Below, one piece after another: positions 12,656 to 23,485 of a stretch of 64,000 bases of DNA. Source of the DNA: Sialis fuliginosa (lineage: Eukaryota; Arthropoda; Insecta; Megaloptera; Sialidae); contig OY540816.1 in NCBI GenBank assembly GCA_961205875.1, positions 15,014,701-15,078,700 on the forward strand, in the 5' to 3' direction. The notes below the pieces were generated by a model. The model did not search any database. It was not told the DNA's origin and saw only the letters and a list, made by a program, of their open reading frames with translations. A program made the translations under genes and the position numbers. The stretch's first letter is position 1, and each line of letters starts with the position of its first letter.

Positions 12656-12740
12656 CTGAAAAGTAAGTTTATGAATTGCCATTGTATTCTAATAAAAAGT
12701 TCAAATAGTTTCAAAAATATTAACAAAATAATTATCCCAA

Positions 12741-13095
12741 CATCTGTCTGTCTGTCTGTTCGTTAGTGCGCTTATCACTCGAGAAACACTTATCCGATTT
12801 ACGTGTTTTTTTTAATTCATAGGTACGTTCTCTGGCCAAGTTATAGACTATATTTTGTTACGTTTGGTAAAATAACAACTAAGCAGTGACGATAGTAAAC
12901 CAAGTTTGCCGCCAGCGCGCTCTTTTGCAGTATGCTGCCTAAACCGTTGAATATTGAACAAAATAATATAGTAAAGAATTGTGTAGAATAAAAAGATCTA
13001 AAATAAAGTCCGCGACACCATATGTCTAACTATTATATTTAAGCCACAATGACTGCTTTTATGTTATAAAGAAAATTAAAAATATTTGGGTTCTG
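12741..13095. repeat. Dispersed repeat, family C copy 1
   Basis: The repeat begins with CTGTCTGTCTGTTCGTTAGT and includes AAGCAGTGACGATAGTAAA and ATCTAAAATAAAGTCC. A direct copy at 38187-38515 follows the same order of motifs. No ORF is present; the type of element is unknown. Confidence 0.7.
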
Positions 13096-14492
13096 TTTAC
13101 GTGGACCTGCAAAACATTAATCCTTATCGAAATAAATTATTTCATCGTCATAAATACTTAATGTAGATATAATTTGCCCTTTACAGCATCCAATTTGGTG
13201 TTTTGGTTTAGGAAATAACTCGAAATATACATACGGGAACATATTATTTGTGTGAACTATGTAAAGCAGACCCGTGTTGCGGCGCAATTTTTTTATTATT
13301 CCGGACATTAGAAGGCACTTATTCTGCATTGCCTATAAATAAAATCAATTTTATCGCTGGAACAGTGCACATCGAAAATTCATATAAAATTTGCGATACA
13401 TTTATTAAATTTTTCAATAATGTAAGAGCTTACTATAATTAAAATTTTGGCATCAGCCATATGTTTAATACATGTATTAATTTATATTACGATAATTAGT
13501 TTATTGAATACCAAAAAAATATTCATTATAACGAAAATATGTTGAAATCTACTTCTCATTTTGATTAATATAAAAACTTGTACTATTCATAATTATATAA
13601 TGTTTCTTGATTTAAATTAATAACCAGGTACTTGATGTACATCTTAAATATAGTATGATTAACACGTATAGCATCTAATGATGACGCGCGTTTAAAAAGT
13701 CAAATTAATATATAAAAAAGCTAATTTCAAAATGTCAAGGTGAATTTAACTTTCGTGTACCTGCCCATTTTATTTTTATTTACAAAAGAAATGCATTGTT
13801 GTAAAATAGAAGTTCATTTCTTTAAGGTAAACAAATTAGATTGTAATCTAATTCGTGATGATATTTATAACAATAAAATGAAATACTGAAAGGTATTTGC
13901 TACGTTTTATTATCCCTTTTTGAAGGTTGAATGGTTACCAATAGTTCTTGTGAATTAATTGTTTGGGAAAATAGAAATTGATTTTATTAACAATTTTTTT
14001 AAATACTGACACAACTTGTTTTACGGTTTTATTTTAAATGGAATATATACTATATATACCACAGTATTGGATTAAGATAAGGACTGGTAAAACCTTTGCC
14101 TGAGGCACTCTTTTTTATAGGAAGAATCAATATTTTATTACGGTAAATTTTTTTTTTGTTCAGTTCAAATTAAGCTTATTAATTGTGAGATATAAGAGCT
14201 GTATTTTTCTCTGCTTTGTCTCCATGACCCCCACAAAGAAAGGAGGGGGCTGACAGGGTTTTAGCCTAGAGCTCAGGAGGACGAGTGAGTGCAATTGCAA
14301 TTTTGAAGTTATTTGCGTTAAAATAATTTTTCGCCCCTTGCATCCCCTGTAAAACTATCTTTGCACACCTTGGTCGACTACACTTTTAAAGTGTGGGTAT
14401 CAAACTATCTCTATTCCAATTTTCGTTGATAAAGGAATTATTGTGTTCGAAAAATCTATTTTTTCTATACTAAATATACATTTATAACATTT
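13096..14492. other. AT-rich spacer, no gene seen
   Basis: Only short overlapping ORFs of low-complexity composition occur here. No splice-supported exon or repeat was recognised. Confidence 0.45.
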
Positions 14493-14561
14493 GGGTGACG
14501 TAATTCCTGCGCAAATGCTGAGGTTAAGGAGCTATTGAGACTACCTTGTCTTTATATACCT
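14493..14561 (-). repeat. Fragment related to the 4268-6422 transposon
   Basis: Read on the minus strand, this matches the transposon's left non-coding region around 4365-4435: GGTATATAAAGACAAGG, then a shared TAGTCTCAATAGCTCCTT, then GGAATT.ACGTC. It has small mismatches and lacks the rest of the element, so it is a decayed or internally deleted relative. Confidence 0.7.
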
Positions 14562-15061
14562 TTAGTATCTCCAAAGTTCATGAAAGTGCAGTAGGTATAT
14601 ATTTTTCGCGGGAAGTCTAAAATAGTTTATATAGGTTGCCAACATTTCATCATAAATTACAGTGAACCACCTAGTTTAGAAAGTATATATCTGCAGCAGT
14701 ACGATGGTACGTGAAATATTACAATACCATAAATATGCATAATGTTTATTATGGATATAAAAACAGTTATTCTAGCCATAAAATAAATGTTTTTGTTTTG
14801 TTTTACGATTGAATTATACACATATCATTGTATTTTGTCTTTTATAAATCATGCGAATTCGATTGGTCACAGGGTCATCCCCAATTTACCACATGCGGAT
14901 AACTGTAGAATATATTCACAGAACCTGTTCTTTAGAGTCGTTTCAAACGAACTGTGTAATCGAAAATCTAAATAAATTATTTATTTCTTTGCATATTTAT
15001 TTTTGTTTTCCAACAATTATAATTGTTAATAATTATTAATGATTTAAAATAAATCTAAACT
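14562..15061. other. Spacer, no gene seen
   Basis: AT-rich sequence; two short overlapping ORFs here lack any recognisable domain. Confidence 0.4.
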
Positions 15062-15362
15062 ATGAATTGTTTTCTATGGCGCGTCAGCAGCGCGTTAAAC
15101 TGGCTGCTGACGCGCCCGGTTGCAAGATTTTGAAGGCTGACTATGATAAAAGGGGTTCTTACTTAGTATACTGTTTACAAATAAATTTTGAGATTTTATA
15201 AAGAAGTTGCAACGTGTATCGATTTTTTACAAAAATAAAGCCGCCCCCGCGCCAAACGCTAACGAAACTAGCTGACTGACGGTAGACTGTATCTCTACAC
15301 CACAAATGTGACGTAATATCAAAAAATCAGCCTTTATAAAGTAGTTGCAAAATCTTGTCGTT
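15062..15362. repeat. GC-rich hairpin and inverted repeat unit
   Basis: A perfect 14-bp stem (GGCGCGTCAGCAGC, 15078-15091, with its complement at 15103-15116) encloses an 11-nt loop. Just outside, GTTGCAAGATTTTGAAGGCTGA (15119 on) is mirrored by TCAGCCTTTATAAAGTAG and TTGCAAAATCTTG (15328-15357). The unit resembles a decayed foldback element. Confidence 0.6.
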
Positions 15363-15499
15363 CACCTCCCCGACTATTAAGTATTGTAGCGATATGCACA
15401 AATCATCTAATTTGCGTAATCTCTTTAGTTATAAGTTTCTGTTGATTATATTTTTCAAAAAGGGACATTACGTAATACACGTGGAAAGACAGTCGAGTA

Positions 15500-15680
15500 G
15501 AGGAGAATAGTCAGTCGTTATTACAGTGTCGAAAAGATAACATAAAATTTTTAAAGTGCAAAAAGCAAACATCTCTACCAGTTTTGTAAATATTGTGGCC
15601 CTTAACGCTGTAATTTACGTTAAGGTCTAAATGACTCTGTAGTAACGAGGAAGCTATGAGAATTTGTGTAGTTAAGAAAG
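15500..15680 (+). promoter_or_regulatory. Possible promoter and first exon (weak)
   Basis: TCAGTC at 15511-15516 matches the arthropod initiator consensus. A moderately GC-rich stretch follows, then ATGAGAATTTGTGTAG at 15656 and a good donor (AAGAAAGTAAGT) at about 15680. No downstream exon could be joined to it, no TATA box is visible, and a chance arrangement is quite possible. Confidence 0.2.
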
Positions 15681-15988
15681 TAAGTATTCTTGTTTATAAT
15701 TAGTGTATTTATTGTGTAAGCTGTGATTTAGGCTATCAATGTAAGTCAATTCTAAATAGAAAAATTCTAATTTAGAAATATATTTTTTATATCTTTGTAA
15801 CATGCACGTTTCGGCACCCTGAGGTCTATTCCAACCTTCCAATTAAAGGAAAATTGAACCTACAGTTTAAAATAAATTGCAAAAAACATTACAGTGTAGA
15901 AACAGTTTATTACAAAATTCTGGATACAAAAACATTCAAACTAGCTTACTACTTGAAGTTTAATTCCTTTAAAATAGTGTCAAATAAC

Positions 15989-16475
15989 TAGAGATTGGAA
16001 AAATAGTTTTTATTTTTAATGAAATAGTTACTATATAGTTGATTTTTTTTCTGTAAAATAGTTGTGAAATAGTTACAAATTTTTTTACAATAATAAATTT
16101 TTTTCGATTTAATCAATAATTAGTGACATTAACGTATTAGTAAAAAGTGTCAAATCTGAAATTTTCGAGGAAAAAATGTTATGCGATTCTAGATAGATTT
16201 TAGAAGCTAAAAAAAAAAAACAAATAAATATGTAAAAACACAACATGAATATCTGTATGATAGGCAAATGTATTTGTAAAAATATATAAAACTAGAAAAT
16301 TTTTAACGTTGGATAAAAAAAAGGCAAATAGTTTAAAAATAGTTGGAAAGGTAAAATAGTTGATTTCAAATTGGGTTCAATCAAACCAGTTTTCTGAAAT
16401 CGATGGAGATATGTAATAATAATTACAATAGTTACATTTTTCGCAATAGTTGAAAAACTATTTTTCCAATCTCTA
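15989..16475. repeat. hAT-type foldback element with 8-bp target duplication
   Basis: The element begins TAGAGATTGGAAAAATAG and ends with the complement. Perfect 8-bp duplications CAAATAAC flank it (15981-15988 and 16476-16483). An 8-bp duplication fits the hAT superfamily. The interior is AT-rich and non-coding. Confidence 0.85.
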
Positions 16476-18108
16476 CAAATAACATACATGACAAAATAAA
16501 AGTTGCTATATTTCAATTGAAACACTCGCCCGTGTGAAGCATCCCAAATGATTCATACCCTTTCTCACGACTGGTATTCGATCGTACGGCCTTTATTTTT
16601 TTTTCTCATCCACATGCACACCCATTACATATAAATAAATACACCCGCGACCCAGTTTTTATTTATCTTCATACAAAATTTTGCAATCACTATCGATTCA
16701 CGCACAAACACATAACTTAAGTAAGGTAAACTACTTAAGCCGTTAACCACAAAACCACTTAAAAGATGCCTATTTGCATAGACGTGTTACTTAATCGAAG
16801 ATGCACGTACTGTAGAAAGTGCAAACATCGTTTGCACTCAAGATTCAATTCTTAATTTAACTAATTGTTTATCTATTTTTTTAAACTCTTTACTTTGTAC
16901 TTCTATTTTTTTCTTTTGTAAATTTTAAATAACAGAGATTAACACATTTGTGCTCAAAGTGACCTAAATAAATTGAAATAAATTATCTTTGTGAATGAAA
17001 TATATAACTAGATACTTAATAAAAATGCGTTTTTTATGTGATTTTTTCAAGTTTAAGTTCATAGATAAACAATATATTCTTTGATTTCTACTTAACTTGC
17101 TACATTCAAATATAAATTCAATAGTGGGGATATTAAAAATTAATTGACAATTTTAAGTAATTCTCATCTCGTGGATATTTATGGCTGTCTCGTTTCATTC
17201 ACGAGACAGAGACCGAGAAGAGTTTACGAATATTTTTTTATAAAAAAGTCAATTTTATAAATTCAAACACTCCTTTAATTTAAAAATAAGTTATAAGACA
17301 AACAGTCTGATTGAAATACTAATTATTAACAATCTCTAAAAACCGAAACTTCAGTATCATATTACCGCTTCGGCCAACAAGGCCATGGCCTAGGGTGCCA
17401 AAATTTCAATTATGTTCAGAAAAGAACGGTCTATTACTACGGTATTTGGTAAAAATAAAAAAAAAACAATCACGATTAGTATTTAAATCGTCCTTTTACT
17501 AGGCGGGATAAAGTTTAAGATTAATCAATGATTTGATTTGCTTTATACACATGCATCCCCCCCCCCCTCAAATAATGTTTCAAAATGTGTAAGTGTTTTT
17601 TTCTAATTAACCAATGCCGGCATCTTCGTTATTTCTTTAAAATTCTTAACAAATTTAATTAACATGTTCTCTAATTAAGTGTATTTTTTTCAAATATTTT
17701 AAAAATTAAAATTTGCACTTTTATGGTGTAAATTTTATAAAAACAAATTTTAACTATTTAGAACCGTTATATGCCAAGCATTTAATTTTATAATGACCAT
17801 CTGAATACAATCTAAAAAATAAAATAAAAACGTAATGTAATAAAAATTGAAATTTATCCACAAGGCAATGTTTCTTACATTTTCTACACATCGAAATTAC
17901 AGTTTTTATCAAGTCAAATCTCTAGTTATTAACTTGATTGATCTCTGTTAACACAGATAGATTTTATCCAAGAATTTTGCACCTAAACAAAAAAATCTAT
18001 TGCAATGTTTTTGCTTTCTAAATAATAACATTCAATAATCCTTTGTTTATAGAAAACTTTCGTAAATATATGTTTAATAATAAATTATATATCAGTCAAA
18101 TAAAACTC
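16476..18108. other. AT-rich spacer with simple motifs
   Basis: No gene seen. It contains a CTCGT/GAGAC-rich patch (17165-17225, similar in motif to 37385-37625) and an 11-base C run at 17557-17567. Confidence 0.4.
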
Positions 18109-18447
18109 TTAAGTTAATATCAACATTCTTCGATGCACTATCAATTTTTTTCGGAAAAAATTTAACATTGGAAACCTTGACACATCACGATTTGAAAACA
18201 ATGACGCCTTTCGATTCCAACCACTCCCTTTGTGATGGTAACAAAAATAATAACGAAGATTCTTTTGTTTTCGTGCCTTTCTTTTAAGATGACGATACCG
18301 TTTTTCTTTATATAAATAATTGGATTCGTTTATTGAAATATGATGTAACAAAACGCCCCCGCGATCAGAGAGATGAAAGAATGTTTTCATTGGGATAAAA
18401 ATGTATTTAATATTGGTCTCTTTAACGTTCTCACTAATTGTGAGCAT
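18109..18447 (-). CDS. Weak ORF, basic 112-aa product
   Basis: The ORF is open for 112 codons from ATG 18447 and is less AT-rich than its surroundings. Its product is Lys/Arg/His-rich with no signal peptide, membrane segment or recognised domain. No promoter or splice context supports it. I list it only because of its length in AT-rich DNA; a chance ORF is the more likely explanation. Confidence 0.15.
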   Translation of the reverse strand: MLTISENVKETNIKYIFIPMKTFFHLSDRGGVLLHHISINESNYLYKEKRYRHLKRKARKQKNLRYYFCYHHKGSGWNRKASLFSNRDVSRFPMLNFFRKKLIVHRRMLILT

Positions 18448-18736
18448 CTTATTATTTTCGAATGAATAATAACTTTAAAATATACTTTTAGCGTTGAATT
18501 TTTTTTAATTTGCGTAACAACTCTTATAATGTAACCGTATATATGTTATTTTCATAACGAAACGTATCTCATAAATTATCGTTTGTGTCTAGAACAATGA
18601 AAACACTTTTTCATTATTTTTCCTGCAAAATATATTTTGTTTGTTCATTTGTTTATGCAAAACGTGTCTTGCAGCCTAGTTAATAAAATTTGCTAGCTTG
18701 CAAACATTTTTTCAAACGGGGTATCAAACTTATATG

Positions 18737-19536
18737 CAACGCCGGCTTTAGGGGGAGGCGCACAATAGGGCATAAGTTACTTTTTTGGTTCAAATCAGTG
18801 TACAGACTGTAATTTTTGAGTAAACTTTTTTTTTTTAATCTTTAAATTTTTTGTCGATCTGTTAAACCCGATTCAGCAAAAAGTATCGCTAAATATAAAC
18901 AATGTTAATTTTTTTTAAATCCAAGAAAAATCCATTATTTGATAGCTGCTAACTGGTTTTTTTTCTTTCTATTATTACCAGATAGCTTTAAAAATTATAA
19001 GACAGCACGGTAAAATATATTCGACCATCTAAGATTTTACAGCCGCTTATATAGTGATTTTTTTGAGAAAAACAAATAAAAAATAAAATTTTGTCGAGAT
19101 TGGAACTTTTTACTGTGCTGTTTTACAAATTTCGCTGGGCTGTATTTAAAAAAATATTATTGTTTCCTTTACATTTTATATTAAGAATTTTAATATTTCT
19201 TATTTTACCGTATAAAATTGACTATATTCGACTTTCGTACATCGTTTATAGTGCAGACCACAGTAATTTTTCTAATAGTAATATCCATTATCAACAAAAA
19301 ATATATTTCTGATAGATATGAAAATAACCCCGATTCTTCTTTAAAAACATCCTTTAAAAAATTAATTGACTAACAATAAGTTGACAATCTTATTTATTAA
19401 TATATTTTTAAAAGTTTAAGGGATGTGCATTTTATGGCCAAGCCATGCTATTTTATTTTATTTTACTCTATTCAGTTTTTTGTGGTGCGGGCCCATAAGT
19501 TGTAACCAAAGTAGCCTGCGCGTAAATACAGCCCTG
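18737..19536. repeat. Possible decayed hAT-like element
   Basis: The left end CAACGCCGGCTTTAGGGGG and right end (complement) CAGGGCTGTATTTACGCG resemble common hAT-type termini. The two ends match each other only weakly and no 8-bp duplication is visible, so the pairing of these ends is uncertain. Confidence 0.35.
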
Positions 19537-20125
19537 ACTATCCCCATCTTACCCCTCCCCCTAGTATAAATTAATACAACATTAATGTACGTAGGTACCA
19601 GGATACCACACACCTAAATTTAATTAAAATAAGATTTATACATAAACCTTCTAAATCCACAAGCTACACAAATATACATCATATTATTCAAACAAACTTA
19701 AAGCATTGCGTGATGTTAAGAGCTAGCCAAATTCTTTTCAGCACAAGGTCATACCATCTGGGAATAAAAACAGTAACACGTAACGGTACTCGCTGGTGAT
19801 TTCGATGCGTGTACAGGTGTCGGATATTTGAAGAAAAAAAAGTAGCGACAATTCTGTTTCGGTTTGTTTCATTTCGGAGGTTTTTAATTGGATTTTATTA
19901 ATGGTTTGTTTTTCATTAATGAAATTAAATATGTAATTTATATTATTTATTTCGTGTATTATGATCTTTATAATGTGTTTTGATTTTTATTATATGTGAT
20001 AATATGCACTTATTTATTTTCGTTAATGTTGTTACAGTCTAGTTGGTTTTTAGTAACGTTGTATTATTTTTTGTTTTTATTATTAGTTTGATTTAATAAT
20101 TATACATTAGTTACAATTTACTATT

Positions 20126-20263
20126 ATGGTATCACTATTTGTTACATTGTGTAGAAGATTTTGGCGGAATCAACAGTTACTTTTGGGAATTACATTATTA
20201 TTATTAATTAGGTTTGCTTTCATTGTAAATAAATTTAAAAAATCACATAAAATATCATTTTAA
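20126..20263 (+). CDS. Candidate small membrane-peptide ORF (45 aa)
   Basis: ATG 20126 to TAA 20261-20263 encodes 45 residues. A short N-terminus (MVSLFVTLCRRFWRNQQ) leads into a hydrophobic Leu/Ile/Phe stretch at about residues 18-34, followed by a basic tail (NKFKKSHK). This hydrophobic core with flanking basic residues is typical of one-pass micropeptides. The nucleotide composition is less AT-biased than its flanks. A splice-acceptor-like GTTGTTACAG lies at 20028-20037 and overlapping AATAAA signals follow from 20268, which would suit a last exon. No homologue is recognised, and chance cannot be excluded in AT-rich DNA, where TTA/ATT codons inflate hydrophobicity. Confidence 0.35.
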   Translation: MVSLFVTLCRRFWRNQQLLLGITLLLLIRFAFIVNKFKKSHKISF

Positions 20264-20530
20264 GAACAAAATAAATAAAAAATAAATTTGTAAGGTGTTA
20301 TCTGTAATATTTCATCTTAAGTCAAGACCTATGTGAATTTCTATTTATATATTTTTTAATTATGCAGTAGGTACAACGGAGGACACAGAACAGATTATTT
20401 ATCATAATATTTTTATTTTTTTATTACATTAATTGTTAATGAGTACTTCTTCATATATATCAAAGAAATATTAAATACAATAATATTTGTTATAACAACA
20501 ACGCAATCCTAGATTTGTAAAATTGTATGT

Positions 20531-20826
20531 AAGGTACTGGCACCAGTTATGGCCCTTATAAAAGCAGTTAAAGTTTTTATGATTGACGAGCTTCTTTTTT
20601 GTAATTTTCATAAACTCATGTTACTAATAAAACAAGTAACTCTTTATTTAATCAATTTAATTACCAAAGTCCGCAAATATACTTTATTTTTGTAAATTAT
20701 AGCCTTTTATTTTGTTTATGTTTTTTCTCCAGTAATGGATAATATCAACAAATATTTCTAATTCAGTACATTTAATTAAAAAATAACCATTACTGGGGTC
20801 ATATCCAAGACTGACGCCAGCACCTT
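20531..20826. repeat. GGTACTGGCACCAG MITE, family D, 296-bp copy
   Basis: The left end is AAGGTACTGGCACCAGTTAT and the right end (complement) AAGGTGCTGGCGTCAGTCTT. The left half (GATTGACGAGCTTC..., ...CTCCAGTAATGGATA) then joins directly to sequence (ATCAACAAATATTTCTAA) that in longer copies lies some 200 bp farther on. This copy is therefore an internal-deletion derivative. Confidence 0.8.
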
Positions 20827-21760
20827 ATTTTATTTTTGTTATTTTTTCTTTGACAAAATATACAAAGAAATATATTATAATAAAATATGCATATAAATAA
20901 CTACCGAATATAATATTAATCAAGTTGGCGTGTTTTGACAATATATCAAATACCTTGTGAATTAATCATTTATTAATACATTTTCATTTATGAATGCAAT
21001 GTTAATTTTCTTTGACAGATGTTATATGTATCCAGTAAAAAATTATATGTACAAAATTAAATGTAATGAATATCTATTAAATGTTGTACTCGTACGATTA
21101 ATTTTTTGTCCAGTGTAGGGCCGGACTAGATTAAAATCTTTTGAAATGTCTAAACTTATTGAGAAAAAATAGTTAAAAGATATTTTTTTATTTTTAATCT
21201 GGGTAATGGAATGTATTAGCAAAAAAAGTCTTTTTTCCAAAACAAAATCCAAAATTTATTTTGTATTTTATTTTACTATGAGGATTACCAATAGGAAACT
21301 TACCTAGGGCCCTATTTTTCCTTATCGGAGCACCAAACGAACATATGTGTGAATATGATTTCGATACGTCCAGTGGTTTAGGCTTAATGAGATCATATAC
21401 ATAAGAACCTACCGTTTTCAAATTATATGTTTGTTCACCCTAATATATTTGACATTAATATAATTATAAAGTGTTATAATATTTAACAAAAAAATACTTT
21501 TTTTTTTGTTAATAATATTTTCTAAATTTTAATCCTTTCCTGTATGTTTTTTATCAAACTAGTGGGCAACTATAATTATTATTCGCCATAAAAAACCTGT
21601 TACGTATTTTTTATACATCTACATAATTTTCTTATTAAATAATTTCTTTAATATTTTTACCTGCCGCCTTCGCCTTATCCCTAAAAAGTAAGTAACTACA
21701 CCCCCCTCATCTAAGAAAATCATGAATGCGCAACAGTACATACATTTATTAACCAACAAG
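20827..21760. other. AT-rich spacer with one dispersed repeat fragment
   Basis: 21322-21412 shares TTATCGGAGCACCAAACGAA and ATACGTCCAGTGGTTTAGGC with 50858-50930, in the same orientation. No gene is supported. Confidence 0.5.
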
Positions 21761-21769
21761 CAGTGATTG

Positions 21770-21995
21770 CTTTCTGGTCAGAACTTTTGTATCAACAACA
21801 GGTTACATAATCGGTCAAACTTGTCATCGCCATTCACTGTTGTCCTCTACAACAGATTCCGACGCGCAGACGGGAGATTCTTCGTGTTTTTTCTTCTTCA
21901 TCAAACCGAGGAAACGTTGTTTTATAAAATGCCGCGCCTCTTTCGCCACCTGGCGGCTATATGTGCAATCACGAGCTTGGAACGCAAATACAGTT
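21770..21995. other. GC-rich patch with CTCF-like motif
   Basis: This roughly 220-bp stretch is clearly less AT-rich than its flanks and is open in more than one frame on both strands. At 21943-21957 the minus strand reads GCCGCCAGGTGGCGA, close to the core CTCF consensus. It could be a conserved regulatory element, an untranslated exon or a fragment of coding sequence. The right side abuts the MITE at 22028. Confidence 0.3.
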
Positions 21996-22027
21996 ATATG
22001 CGTTATATGTATCTGTGTGTTTATGTA

Positions 22028-22679
22028 CAGGCTGTCCCGTAAACATACCGAGTTATCACGGACATTAAAACAATCGATTTTTGTGAATAAACCCATGTCC
22101 GCAAACGTGCCGTTTCAGCAGTCAAGCAAAAGAAAGAACCCCGCACAAAAGTAATGAATTTTGGTTGAAAGTTTTTGTAAAATTCAACGTATACTGATCA
22201 AAAGTTGTAATGCGTGTAACCTACGAAAATTTATAATTTCTACTCCATGCAGAGGACACTCAAACATTCTACGTTTATGTTTATCTCCTAAAGACTAAAG
22301 AAGAACTAAAAAATGTCACCAAAGGTTCTAAAAAATTTCATTGTATTCATTCACTAATTCGAATCACTTTTTATTCTTTGGAAATTTTTGTAAAAGTTGA
22401 TCCTTTAGGACTTGCGAGATAAAAATAAATTTAAACATAAATGTTTCGATGCTTCCTGGAGCAGAAATTATGAATTTTCGTGGGTAGTACCCTTTACAAC
22501 TTTTGATCAGCACACTTTAAACTATTATTTCCATAAAAAAATCAACTAAAAGGTAAATTTCATTGCTTTTTGCGGAGTCCTTTCTTTTGCTCTACTTGCG
22601 GGTTTATTAACAAAAAGCGATCGTTTTAATTTCCTCGACAATTCTTGAAAGTTTGTCGGTATGTTTACGGGACACCCTG
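22028..22679. repeat. Tc1/mariner-type MITE with long inverted repeats
   Basis: The ends are CAGGCTGTCCCGTAAACATA and its complement (CAGGGTGTCCCGTAAACATA), flanked by TA on both sides (22026-22027 and 22680-22681). Similarity between the arms extends over more than 100 bp with indels. The interior has no intact transposase. Confidence 0.85.
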
Positions 22680-22681
22680 TA

Positions 22682-22704
22682 TATATGTGTGTGTGTGTGT
22701 GTGG
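22682..22704. repeat. GT microsatellite
   Basis: A run of GT dinucleotides immediately follows the MITE. Confidence 0.9.
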
Positions 22705-22974
22705 AGATGTCTGACTAGTTAAGATGAGCACGTGTGGATATACATATTATACACAATCACGCGTTCAATGTATGTATGTATGTACCCGTAGTGACCAACC
22801 CACGGCTCTTTGACAGTGTGTTTGCGGCTCCTGAAACCGAACTACCAATTGTCCGTGTCAATTATTCAACGTGTTGTTAAAATGCTTCATGCAAATAATA
22901 TTTATATACTAGGGCTTCTCAAGAGACGAGACTAACACAAGTTTAGTTTAGGTATGTCTCCTCTCGCGTCAAAA

Positions 22975-23105
22975 TGGTGTGTCTGTCTGTCGGTCTGTAG
23001 ACGCTGTAACTCAAAAATAGAAGGGTGAAATTTTATATTTAGAAATCAACGTTCTTCAAGCAAGAAAATTTCCCTTTTTAAAGATATACTTTTCTGAATT
23101 TTTGA
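22975..23105. repeat. CTGTCTGTC-led dispersed repeat fragment
   Basis: GTGTGTCTGTCTGTCGGTCTG is followed by AACTCAAAAATAGAAGGGTG. The arrangement is like that at 34555-34700, 12741 and 38187, a common style of non-coding arthropod interspersed repeat. Its boundaries are uncertain. Confidence 0.4.
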
Positions 23106-23224
23106 ATTTTTCGAATTATTTTTGAAACAGTAGAAAAAAACGTTTTAGATAAATGTTGTAGACAATATTATTATCTAGAGTTTATGGTCTTTTAATTTTT
23201 TGTATTTTTTTAAGGAAATAGTTA

Positions 23225-23485
23225 ATGCAAATTAGCTCCCAGCTAACGCTATCTACTAGGTATTAAAATTAAATATAAATGACAACCACTCACAGATGTA
23301 CCCAATGAAATCGTACATATAATGACTTTGATGCATGCGTATTAAATAGAAATCAACGACTTAAAATAAGTGCTGCCAAGAGTATCTCATAAATGCATAC
23401 CATTTACATTTATTACTAAAATATCGAGCAATTTCATAACAATCTGACACCTATCAGATAGCGTTAGCTGGGAGCTAATTTGCAT
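23225..23485. repeat. TTA-flanked MITE, family F, intact copy
   Basis: The ends ATGCAAATTAGCTCCCAGCT and complement are continued by AACGCTATCT in both arms. TTA lies outside each end (23222-23224, 23486-23488), as in PIF/Harbinger insertions. Related copies lie at 28140-28180 (one end only) and 54690-54940. Confidence 0.8.

Noticed and set aside
12415-12666. Plus strand 83-codon ORF over LRR exon 1
   Set aside because: Antisense to the signal-peptide exon, which has splice sites and a recognisable cysteine cap.
16292-16525. Minus strand 77-codon ORF
   Set aside because: It lies across the hAT foldback element and its duplication; no coding signal.
21824-22096. Minus strand 90-codon ORF
   Set aside because: Its N-terminal third lies in the CAGG...TGTCCC MITE; the remaining part is only a GC-rich patch without a homologue I can name.
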